A DNA stretch of 64,000 nucleotides from Torulaspora globosa (taxonomy: Eukaryota; Ascomycota; Saccharomycetes; Saccharomycetales; Saccharomycetaceae), in contig NC_050727.1 in the NCBI RefSeq assembly GCF_014133895.1, forward strand, positions 682,001-746,000, read 5' to 3'. This document shows, in pieces, positions 53,694 through 64,000 of the stretch (position 1 is the stretch's first letter; each line of letters starts with the position of its first letter). A program made the translations under genes and the position numbers. Below the pieces are notes generated by a model. That model was not told the origin of the DNA. It saw only the letters and a program-made list of their open reading frames with translations, and did not search any database.

Positions 53694-56318
53694 CTAGTAT
53701 TTTTCTCTTCCGAATAACTTCTTGAGTTTTGTACCGAACGTCTTCTTCTTCTTGACCGCCTGGTTATTGCCGTCAGAGGGGGCTAGCAGATTTTCTCCCG
53801 TCGTCCTTGCTTTCATACCGCCATGATCAAAGCCTTCTACTTTTGAATTACTGTGATATCTCTTCTCTTGAGCTGCTGATTTGTTTAAACTTTCGCTTTT
53901 TGAATCATATGCGTCGGTGGTGCTCGAAGACCTGAGAGAAAGCTTACTCCATTTCTTGTTGACCTTGTTTGGCGTAGCGTTAGATAGAGATGCTTCTCCC
54001 TCCATGAATGGTGGTTGTGCCGGTTGCTGCATGGCAGTTGTACCATTTTGTGCTTTACCCTTGTTCTTGAACAGCGAGAATCCCTTGGAAGCACCAGCAG
54101 GGCCCTCTGAGTGGGTTCCTATGGATGTTGCTTGCTTTGTTTGGCTGCTGCCGGTGAAAGGCATCGAATCATCATCCGAATCCGAATCATGAAATCTTGA
54201 TTTCCAACCACTTTTCTCTAAAAACGCTAGGTTAGCTTCCTGTGAAGACAAAGCAGCATTTTGCTTCTTTGGGGTTGTCGGTATGCCGGACCGACTACCA
54301 TTAGTGTAATTATTTTGATCAAAATCGGCTTCGAGCATTTTTTCATCTCTCAGTGACAGTTTCTTAAAGCCAAGATGTACTTCCTGGTTTCTGATCTTCT
54401 CAAAACTTGATCTCTTCTGAGGTGGTTCCTTGGGATACAACACGCTGTCGGGAACCTCTTTGGATTTACGGTTTTCCTTCTTCGTCATATCGTTCTTATT
54501 ATTAATATGTTCAAAAGGTTTCCTTTTTACGAAGTCCTTTCTCGCTTTGTTGATAGACGTTGATGTTCTAGCTGCAGCCGTTGCATGATTCGTCGTTTGC
54601 TCACTGTTTGGCCTGTATGCAAACTGTCTATTTTCTCCTGCAGACTTTTGCACGGTCGAATGACGCTTAGCTTTAGCACTCTCTCTGGGCGAAGGTGAAG
54701 TTGATCCATAATTCGGTGGATTTGCTACTGAGTACGGTCTGGTTTGATGCTTAGAGTTTTGCCTCTGGACAAGGTTCTCAGAACTAGCTAGTTTGGCGTT
54801 CAATCTTGTGTTTTCAGCAGTAGTTAGCGATAGATAAGCCTGATTCGCCGGTGAGCTCTCTGAATAAATCGAAGATGCAGCACTTGACTGAGTATTGGTT
54901 TTCTTGAGTGCAGACTTCATGGGCGAGGGAACTTTGAACAAGTTCTTTGTATCCGGTTTCGAGGAGACTTGCGCGTCCCCTTCTTCAGTCTTAGCAGATG
55001 AAGCAGCCTCTGGCTGATTTAGATAAGGATTCAATGCCCGCAAATGTTGAGCGAGGCTGGACGCGCGAGGTGGCTCTGCGCCAGACTGGGCTGGCTTTGT
55101 CGAGTCCTCTGCGTGCTCTGTTTCAACATTGTCGGATGCATCGAACAAATCATCTTCAGAATCGTTCCTTGGTTCTGAATCAGTCCTGTCTGCCTGACCA
55201 AGGTTCTCAGGCGCAGGGGCATCAGACTGCGCCATTATTTGAATTTCCTTCTCTACGGCAATGTTGGGCTTCTCAGAATGATCGCGAGCTTTTGAAGGGC
55301 CGGCCTCTTGCGGAGGATTCAACGACAGCTCCGCTGCCGCTGGAGCCAATTTTTCATTGACGGTTATTTCCGATTCAGATTGCTCTTCTTGCATTATAAC
55401 GTTATCGTCAACATGCTGTATTTCTGTTTCCAGCTGACGACTTGAACCCTGCCCGTTGTGATTTAAAGAATCAACTTCTGTGGTCTTTTTGACATATTCA
55501 TCTCGTGGAATTCGCAGAGGTCTTATGATATCCTCCGTAAGCTCCTGTTCTGTTTCCTCTGGCATATGCGTCCGAATTAGTGGCTGATTGTCTGACTGTC
55601 GCGACCGGTAAGATGGCGACCTAAATGAACTGTTTGTCAAGGACGAGTGTCTTCTTTCTTGCGATTTAGCCTGCGATTCCAAGGTTGCTCTTCTGGTTAG
55701 GGAGTTCTGGCGTGCTATGGAGAGTGAATTGGACGAACTAGAACGTCTCAAATGTGAGAAGCGTCTCTTTTGCTGTTCCAAATGTTCTTCAATAGGAACC
55801 TCTACGGCCACCAACCCATGAGACGTCGGAATATATTTCTTAATGGTTACAGGTTTCTCGTTTCCCGACTGCTGTACGAATGCGGCGGTTTTCTGATCAC
55901 CAAATTCCTTGAACACAGTTTGTGGATCCACATTACAGTCCTCCGCTCCATTCCTCAGCGATCTCTTCCTTCCTGCAGAACCACCTGGGCCCTGAAGGCT
56001 GCGAGACCGCGTAGAGCTATTCGAGCGCGGGTTAGTGCTCTTTACGGAAGTTCTTCTTCTTATCCCATCTATAATGTTTTCATCTGGACTACCCGTTCTG
56101 CTCGAGCCGTTGTTTCTATTGCCTAGTGGCCCGTCCAGTTGAAGCGAGCTCCTTCTAGAGCTCCCAAGTGAAGGAGAACGATTATATTCGGGAATTTTAC
56201 TCCTATCGACGGTCGTTCCATTGGAATTTAGTGCTTTTCCAACAGCAGAAGCAGCTGCAAGCGCACTGGCGTTCGTTGGTTGCTCTGTATCTCGCGATAA
56301 CCTACGTCTGGAAAACAT
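53694..56318 (-). CDS. SEG1: Eisosome protein Seg1/Seg2-like
   Basis: 874 residues (S. cerevisiae Seg1 960, Seg2 1132). Seg1 stabilises eisosomes, furrow-like plasma-membrane domains, upstream of Pil1. The sequence is mostly disordered, rich in Ser, Asn, Lys and Glu. Recognisable parts are the Arg-rich start MFSRRRLSRDTEQPTN, an N-terminal block KTAAFVQQSGNEKPVTIKKYIPT followed by HGLVAVEVPIEEH, KKLSLRDEKMLEADFDQNNYTN, and the basic C-terminus KKKKTFGTKLKKLFGREKY, which could contact lipid. Assignment rests largely on position between AAT1 and GFA1, where both YMR086W and YKL105C lie. It cannot be split between SEG1 and SEG2 because this genome has one copy. Confidence 0.82.
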   Translation of the reverse strand: MFSRRRLSRDTEQPTNASALAAASAVGKALNSNGTTVDRSKIPEYNRSPSLGSSRRSSLQLDGPLGNRNNGSSRTGSPDENIIDGIRRRTSVKSTNPRSNSSTRSRSLQGPGGSAGRKRSLRNGAEDCNVDPQTVFKEFGDQKTAAFVQQSGNEKPVTIKKYIPTSHGLVAVEVPIEEHLEQQKRRFSHLRRSSSSNSLSIARQNSLTRRATLESQAKSQERRHSSLTNSSFRSPSYRSRQSDNQPLIRTHMPEETEQELTEDIIRPLRIPRDEYVKKTTEVDSLNHNGQGSSRQLETEIQHVDDNVIMQEEQSESEITVNEKLAPAAAELSLNPPQEAGPSKARDHSEKPNIAVEKEIQIMAQSDAPAPENLGQADRTDSEPRNDSEDDLFDASDNVETEHAEDSTKPAQSGAEPPRASSLAQHLRALNPYLNQPEAASSAKTEEGDAQVSSKPDTKNLFKVPSPMKSALKKTNTQSSAASSIYSESSPANQAYLSLTTAENTRLNAKLASSENLVQRQNSKHQTRPYSVANPPNYGSTSPSPRESAKAKRHSTVQKSAGENRQFAYRPNSEQTTNHATAAARTSTSINKARKDFVKRKPFEHINNKNDMTKKENRKSKEVPDSVLYPKEPPQKRSSFEKIRNQEVHLGFKKLSLRDEKMLEADFDQNNYTNGSRSGIPTTPKKQNAALSSQEANLAFLEKSGWKSRFHDSDSDDDSMPFTGSSQTKQATSIGTHSEGPAGASKGFSLFKNKGKAQNGTTAMQQPAQPPFMEGEASLSNATPNKVNKKWSKLSLRSSSTTDAYDSKSESLNKSAAQEKRYHSNSKVEGFDHGGMKARTTGENLLAPSDGNNQAVKKKKTFGTKLKKLFGREKY

Positions 56319-56715
56319 TCTTTGCGCAATTGCAGTCTTTAACTGCAGTCTGATTTGAGATCACAGCTAATTGACCTAATTACGAATGATTACGACCTGC
56401 TTAGTCTGCCCAATTGCTCTAACTTCGGTCTTCCTTTAACGTCAACCACTTTCCCGACTCGCGCCAGACAGTGCGTGCCCCTGGGCGAACTTGGTTTCTC
56501 GAGAAAGGCTGACACGACAAGAGATGCAAAGAATATTGCAGTATAAATATCGATAATTCTCAATTTTGGTGTCTTGAAATTAAAACTAAATGATGATTAG
56601 GTACGCAGTTAATTCGCAGTTATCTAATTGCCTTGAAGATTAGTTGTAATCAAAGCATAAGAAAGGAAGAAATAATAATGGTAAAACGGCAGATAGATTT
56701 TTGGAAGAAAAAAAT
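56319..56715. other. SEG promoter and GFA1 3' flank
   Basis: 397 bp tandem (both genes on the minus strand). TATTTATA near 56545 on the minus strand may be the SEG TATA element. AT-rich toward GFA1. No gene seen. Confidence 0.5.
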
Positions 56716-59394
<2,679 letters not shown>

Positions 59395-60927
59395 TCACAG
59401 ATCGCCGAATTTGTCGTAAACGGGTCTCCAGTTCTGCAGGAAGTTTCTGAAGAACTTGACACCTAGGCCGATGTCCCTGGAACCGGTGGTTGCTCTGATG
59501 CTATGCATGGCCATCTGGGCTATGCCGAGATCGACGGTGCGGGCGCCGGTTTGAGCAGCGATGAAGGGTCCGATAGTGCCGCCCGATCTTGAATTGTTTT
59601 TGATTTGGAAATACTGCACCTTGTCGCCGTTGGAGCGGGCCAGGTCTTCGACAAAAGCTGTTCCCACGACATCGGTAGCCATGTGAACATTGGGGTCCAG
59701 CGATAGGGTTATGCCAACATTTGGCTTTGGTGAGTGGTTCTTCATGTACACCTCGCGGAAGTTGGGGTTGAACATGTGGTTGACGTCTGCGGAGAGGGTG
59801 ATGGAGTTGGCAAAGAGCGCACGCATGTCCACCGAGTTGCCTTGTAGTGAGGCTGTCACGCGGCCGACGACAGACTCGAACAGACCGCCTCTGGCGCCTT
59901 GTCTTGACAAAGATCCGATTTCTTCGTTGTCGAACAGTGTTACGTTGACGAAGGTGTCCATGGAGTCGACGTCCAGGTCTGCAGAGCTTTCTAGCAGGGC
60001 CCTCATCGAGGCGTAAGAACACAATCTATCATCGAGACGAGGTGCAAACAGGAAGTCGTCCTTGATACCACCGATGACACCCTTTTGTACATCGAATAGG
60101 TCCAGATCCAACTGAACCAATTGGCAAACCTTCAAGCCTGCCAATTTGGCAACGTATCTCAAGAAGTTTAGGCAGTGTTTCCCGTACAAGGGCGAAGACT
60201 TCTCGATGTCATTAGCATCTGGACCAGGTGTATCGTCAGAGACATATCCCACAACGGGCACTGCCTGGTCCTCCTTATCAAAAGGTCCCTCAGCTGGCGA
60301 CCCAAAATGTGGGGCCAAACTGGGAATCTTGGCGATTGGCTGTGGCGCAGAGTTAATTAGCTTGCTTTTGATGCTCCCGTTGGGAGCTTCCCGGTACAAG
60401 ACACGACCGCCAATGCCAAGATCCCTATCAAACCACAGATTGTTTAGAGTGCCGCCGTACGGGGCAACCCCAAGCAGATCAAATCCTTCAACGTGATCCT
60501 TCAAGGAAGAGGGCTTCAACTTGACAGTCAGAGCGTCTGCATGAGCTCCTATGGCTCCGACTCCTTTACTTGGCTCCCATTTTTTACCTACAATGAAAGC
60601 AGATAAATTGGTACCGTTTCTCGAAGTATAGAACTTTCTGTTCGAAGAGTTCTTGACCCTCTCGCCCCATGATTCCTTCTCACTCAGGTACTCAAACCCT
60701 GCTTTTTCTAGCTCATGTGCGAAATACTCAATGAGATGGTATGTAGTAGGGTTCTCGTAGGTAAACTCGATGTAGTCCTTTGAATACTCTTCCAACTTCT
60801 CAAAGGAAGGGTGGATTTCCTTCCAAGCCTTCTCGCCAGGCTCATTATTTGACCTCACATTACTTCCAGCGTCTAGCAATTGCAAGGTTTTCCTCAGCTG
60901 CTCCACAATCTCACGTTGATCCGACAT
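59395..60927 (-). CDS. LAP4: Vacuolar aspartyl aminopeptidase I, Lap4 (Ape1)
   Basis: 510 residues (S. cerevisiae Ape1, 514). The classic Cvt-pathway cargo: a dodecameric M18 zinc aminopeptidase made in the cytosol, delivered to the vacuole by selective autophagy via Atg19, then cut. The N-terminal propeptide helix REIVEQLRKTLQLLDA fits the Cvt targeting signal. The catalytic core has FYTSRNGTNLSAFIVGKKW, GAIGAHADALTVKLKP (metal His), APYGGTLNNLWFDRDLGIGGRV, APRLDDRLCSY (Asp), LFDNEEIGS (Glu pair), SADVNHMFNPNF and MAMHSIRATTG (His). One small change is Val in DPNVHMATDV, where I recall Gly in S. cerevisiae. Confidence 0.96.
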   Translation of the reverse strand: MSDQREIVEQLRKTLQLLDAGSNVRSNNEPGEKAWKEIHPSFEKLEEYSKDYIEFTYENPTTYHLIEYFAHELEKAGFEYLSEKESWGERVKNSSNRKFYTSRNGTNLSAFIVGKKWEPSKGVGAIGAHADALTVKLKPSSLKDHVEGFDLLGVAPYGGTLNNLWFDRDLGIGGRVLYREAPNGSIKSKLINSAPQPIAKIPSLAPHFGSPAEGPFDKEDQAVPVVGYVSDDTPGPDANDIEKSSPLYGKHCLNFLRYVAKLAGLKVCQLVQLDLDLFDVQKGVIGGIKDDFLFAPRLDDRLCSYASMRALLESSADLDVDSMDTFVNVTLFDNEEIGSLSRQGARGGLFESVVGRVTASLQGNSVDMRALFANSITLSADVNHMFNPNFREVYMKNHSPKPNVGITLSLDPNVHMATDVVGTAFVEDLARSNGDKVQYFQIKNNSRSGGTIGPFIAAQTGARTVDLGIAQMAMHSIRATTGSRDIGLGVKFFRNFLQNWRPVYDKFGDL

Positions 60928-61686
60928 TTTAATATAGCTATAATCTTGAAGCTAGCAGCTCGAAGAGTCCCAATTGACCCAATGGACCCACATTTGCCAC
61001 TCTTTATATCTGTTTAGCTCGTAAAGACAGCACCCAGCCGCTGACCCCTTGTACGCCTCGTGAGATATGATCTTGGAACTTATCAACAAACCAGCAAGAA
61101 GTGTGAAAGATCTATGGACGGGGATTCGAAATAGATACTAGATAGTCATTATTGAGTCTGACAGATGGCGGCTTTGATATCTAAGGTCAGCGTCAGCGTT
61201 AATCAGTCACGGCGACTGCTTAGCTTTCATTTGACTCTGCCAAGAGGCTACTCAAAGTTGATTTCATAAAAGAATGGTGCCATGATGGATAGGGAAGAAA
61301 GAATGACAAGAAGCAAAGGTCTAAATTCAGAAACCAGGGCAGCTCATTAGGTGCGATTAAATGGATGGATTCTAATGGGCATTCTGTTCTTGCCAAGATT
61401 TGCAACCCAGACATGTTTTAAGGAACACGAAAAAAAAGATATACCGTATTTTTCGCGTCGCAGTGAGATCTGACAGGATCGTGTCATGTTGATGGATAAT
61501 TCCATGGTATGAGATCGAGCATGAAGTATAAACAGTTTATCCGTCTTACCATCTCTATGTGTTAGTTGATTCAAGATCGATAGGATTCTCATAGAGTGGC
61601 TCGGTGGCAGGATTGCTATACAGATTGCTATAATACCAACTGTTATTCATTCATTCATTTAAATCAAAGTCTTGCCTTTTTGATAG
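60928..61686. promoter_or_regulatory. Divergent LAP4/HSL1 promoter with an SCB-type site
   Basis: 759 bp without a gene. TATAAAG on the minus strand (61002-61008) lies about 75 nt before LAP4. TTTCGCG at 61451-61457 is the reverse of the SCB core CGCGAAA, about 230 nt before HSL1 and consistent with SBF-driven G1/S expression. Two small ATG frames here show no protein features. Confidence 0.5.
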
Positions 61687-64000
61687 ATGGCCGGTGGGAC
61701 GCCAAAGAGAACCGCTGCCAAGAGTAGCCACTCGTCGTCTGTGGCTAAGAAAGCGGCGAGGAATGCCATGTTGAAGGTCGCTGGAACTACCAAAGTTTCA
61801 CCGACTCAATTAGAGCGGGTGGTACAGTCAGTGAACGATGCGACAAAGAGGCTCTCGCAGCCAGATTCCATCTTAAGCACTAGTACTACCACCAAATCGT
61901 CCAAGAGAAAGTCACGGGACACTGTGGGGCCTTGGAAGCTAGGCAAAACGCTGGGAAAAGGCTCCTCAGGTAGAGTGCGCTTGGCAAAGAACATGCAGAC
62001 CGGACAATTGGCTGCAATTAAGATCGTGCCCAAGAGGAATAATCTACAGTCCAAGGACGAAGTCTCTTCAACGCTTTCAGTGTCCTATGCTTCAAACTGC
62101 TCTAACGCCTCTACCACGTTGAATACGACAGCGAACAACTACAATAATGCTGGACATAGTACTGTCGCTTCGAATTCATACGGAATAGAACGTGAGATTG
62201 TCATCATGAAACTTATATCTCATTCGAACGTCCTAGGGCTCTACGAGGTGTGGGAAAATAAGGCTGAGTTGTATCTGGTTCTCGAATACGTCGATGGAGG
62301 GGAACTTTTTGATTACCTTGTCTCAAAGGGGAGATTGGGCGAGCGGGAAGCTGTTCACTACTTCAAACAGATAATCCAAGGCGTTTCATATTGTCACTCT
62401 TTTAACATCTGTCACAGGGATCTGAAACCCGAGAATTTACTGCTGGATAAGAAGAACAAGACAATCAAGATAGCCGATTTCGGAATGGCCGCTTTGGAAG
62501 TATCCAACAAACTGTTGCAAACGTCATGCGGCTCTCCACACTATGCTTCTCCAGAAATTGTTATGGGCAAATCGTATCATGGTGGGCCAAGCGATGTATG
62601 GTCTTGCGGTATAATACTTTTCGCATTGTTAACTGGTCATTTGCCATTCAATGATGACAATATTAAGAAACTTTTGTTGAAAGTGCAGTCAGGCAAGTAC
62701 CAAATGCCTCAGAATCTTTCAGCGGAAGCCCGCGACCTCATAGCCAAAATCTTGGTCGTCAATCCAGCTCGAAGATTGACTACGGAAGAGATTCTGGCAC
62801 ATCCTCTGATTGTAAAATACGACGGTGTAGCGAAGCCGAAGAAACCTAGAGCAATGGGCAACCATATGGCTCAAGGGAAGTCAAACTCAGACCTGCATCT
62901 ATTGAACAGTTATGGGTCCAAGACCATATCATTCACCTCAAAGAAGGATATCGATGAAAGTATCTTGAATAATTTACAAATCCTGTGGCATGGGGCAGCG
63001 CGAGAGCTCATCGTGGCTAAATTACTGCAGCCAAAGATGTCTGAGGAAAAGATATTTTACGCTTTATTACTAAAGTATAAGGAGAATCATATGAAAAAAC
63101 AGCCAGCTGACGCAGAACAGCCCAAGGAACAAATTTTTAATGTTCCCACAGGGAAAACTCATGGATCGGAGGAGAGTCAAGAGAATACAGGCATTCCAAA
63201 GCTTATCCAAAAATCTGAATTTAGTGTGCCAGTGATCGAACAGGAAGGTAATGATGAGACAGTACTACCTTTACCATTTGCCTCAATCCCTCCTGCTATA
63301 CCCGTGTTCACTGCATCCAACTCCCGTACTTTCAAGAAAAGCGGCTCTCTTCTTTCTTTGCAATCACAGAAATCCTTATCTGGCAAGGATCCGCTCAGAT
63401 CTTCGTCAAGGAAATCTTTGAGTAGATCAAACTCCAAAAAGACATTACAAAAGTCCGCGTCGAAGAGGTCGCTGTACTCTTCAGCGTCCATTTCAAAAAG
63501 ATCCCTGAATCTCAAAGACTACGTATTGACTGATAACGATTTCGAGTCAAATCAACTCCCTCCGCTGCCTTCTCTCGACTCGACCAATGGGTTTGAGTAC
63601 CTGTGCGAGCAACTACTGTTTGGTAACGGATTGGACAAAATCTTAGAAGAGGAAGAAGAGGAAGATAAGAGCGTCGCTTCCCGTAGGGCAAGAACGGGAT
63701 CAAGCTCTTCCAACACCGCTTTCCGGGGGGATCTCAATGATGATGGGCTCTTGTCCATCAATGAAAGTTTCAGGCCAGCCTTTCTCTTCAGCAGCGAAAA
63801 ATCTGTCGAATCGAATGATCGTATGGACGACAATCGGGCTAAAGAATTCATGGCTAAGATGCCTTTGCAAGACATTACTAATACACATACCCAGTCCAGA
63901 ACTCCCCGAAGCAAGCTGAAAAGAGACATCTCTCAGAAGTCGAACTTAAGTAACATTCTGGATCACAAAACAATCAAGAAAGAGTATGATTTGTCGTCGA
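61687..64000 (+). CDS. HSL1: Morphogenesis checkpoint kinase Hsl1 (3' end cut by window edge)
   Basis: 771 codons are visible and the frame stays open at the right edge; S. cerevisiae Hsl1 is 1518 residues, so about half is present. A Nim1/Gin4-type septin-linked kinase at the bud neck that promotes degradation of the Wee1 kinase Swe1. After a basic Ser-rich N-terminus, the kinase domain starts at about 81 (GPWKLGKTLGKGSSGRVRLAK), with catalytic Lys112, an insert of about 45 residues, HRDLKPEN at 243-250, IADFGMAALE and CGSPHYASPEI. A helical segment after the kinase (ARELIVAKLLQPKMSEEKIFY) and Ser/Lys-rich repeats follow. The start codon follows two in-frame stops. Confidence 0.95.
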   Translation, partial: MAGGTPKRTAAKSSHSSSVAKKAARNAMLKVAGTTKVSPTQLERVVQSVNDATKRLSQPDSILSTSTTTKSSKRKSRDTVGPWKLGKTLGKGSSGRVRLAKNMQTGQLAAIKIVPKRNNLQSKDEVSSTLSVSYASNCSNASTTLNTTANNYNNAGHSTVASNSYGIEREIVIMKLISHSNVLGLYEVWENKAELYLVLEYVDGGELFDYLVSKGRLGEREAVHYFKQIIQGVSYCHSFNICHRDLKPENLLLDKKNKTIKIADFGMAALEVSNKLLQTSCGSPHYASPEIVMGKSYHGGPSDVWSCGIILFALLTGHLPFNDDNIKKLLLKVQSGKYQMPQNLSAEARDLIAKILVVNPARRLTTEEILAHPLIVKYDGVAKPKKPRAMGNHMAQGKSNSDLHLLNSYGSKTISFTSKKDIDESILNNLQILWHGAARELIVAKLLQPKMSEEKIFYALLLKYKENHMKKQPADAEQPKEQIFNVPTGKTHGSEESQENTGIPKLIQKSEFSVPVIEQEGNDETVLPLPFASIPPAIPVFTASNSRTFKKSGSLLSLQSQKSLSGKDPLRSSSRKSLSRSNSKKTLQKSASKRSLYSSASISKRSLNLKDYVLTDNDFESNQLPPLPSLDSTNGFEYLCEQLLFGNGLDKILEEEEEEDKSVASRRARTGSSSSNTAFRGDLNDDGLLSINESFRPAFLFSSEKSVESNDRMDDNRAKEFMAKMPLQDITNTHTQSRTPRSKLKRDISQKSNLSNILDHKTIKKEYDLSS

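Overview
This is nuclear DNA of a budding yeast in the family Saccharomycetaceae, most likely one that branched off before the whole-genome duplication (a Torulaspora, Zygosaccharomyces or Lachancea type; the exact genus cannot be fixed from sequence alone). The evidence is gene order. Nearly every protein has a recognisable Saccharomyces cerevisiae counterpart, and the counterparts alternate between two S. cerevisiae blocks: YKL127W to YKL101W on chromosome XI, and YMR107W to about YMR084W on chromosome XIII. In S. cerevisiae these are sister regions that each kept part of one ancestral set. Here they are still interleaved as one track, and the duplicated pairs (PGM1/PGM2, YPK1/YPK2, DGR2/YMR102C, SEG1/SEG2, GFA1/YMR084W-085W) are single genes. 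I find 36 full protein genes, two partial genes at the window edges, one candidate small gene, two tRNA genes and one spliceosomal intron.

Layout. 0-8 kb: partial SPG4, tRNA-Lys(CUU), YKU80 (Ku80), PGM (phosphoglucomutase), YPK (AGC kinase). 8-18 kb: RRN3 (Pol I factor, with an intron), SSH4, SRP21, DGR2, OAC1, SRT1. 18-28 kb: VPH2, MUB1, tRNA-Ala(AGC), SBA1 (p23), YMR099C-type mutarotase, PRR1, APN1, RAD27. 28-39 kb: ABF1, ATP25, KTI12, MTG1, HAP4, the divergent vitamin B6 pair SNZ/SNO, CTF13. 39-54 kb: SLD2, UTP15, AIP1, NPL6, YTA12, VBA1, YMR087W-type macro-domain protein, a candidate 48-residue membrane micro-gene, AAT1. 54-64 kb: SEG, GFA1, LAP4 and the 5' part of HSL1.

Genes are mostly ordinary housekeeping loci with short intergenic spaces. 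Several promoters carry readable sites that fit the gene beside them: a perfect Leu3 palindrome before OAC1, two Gcn4 palindromes between SNZ and SNO, two MCB elements at RAD27 and one at SLD2, a heat-shock element before SBA1, PAC/RRPE pairs before RRN3 and UTP15, and STRE clusters at SPG4 and PGM.

There are no mobile elements, CRISPR arrays, secondary-metabolite genes or obvious foreign islands. The points most worth following are the RRN3 intron, the 48-codon frame ending 4 nt before AAT1, a leucine zipper inside HAP4 and its upstream AUGs, the reversed orientation of the YMR099C homologue, and gene pairs whose 3' ends touch or overlap.
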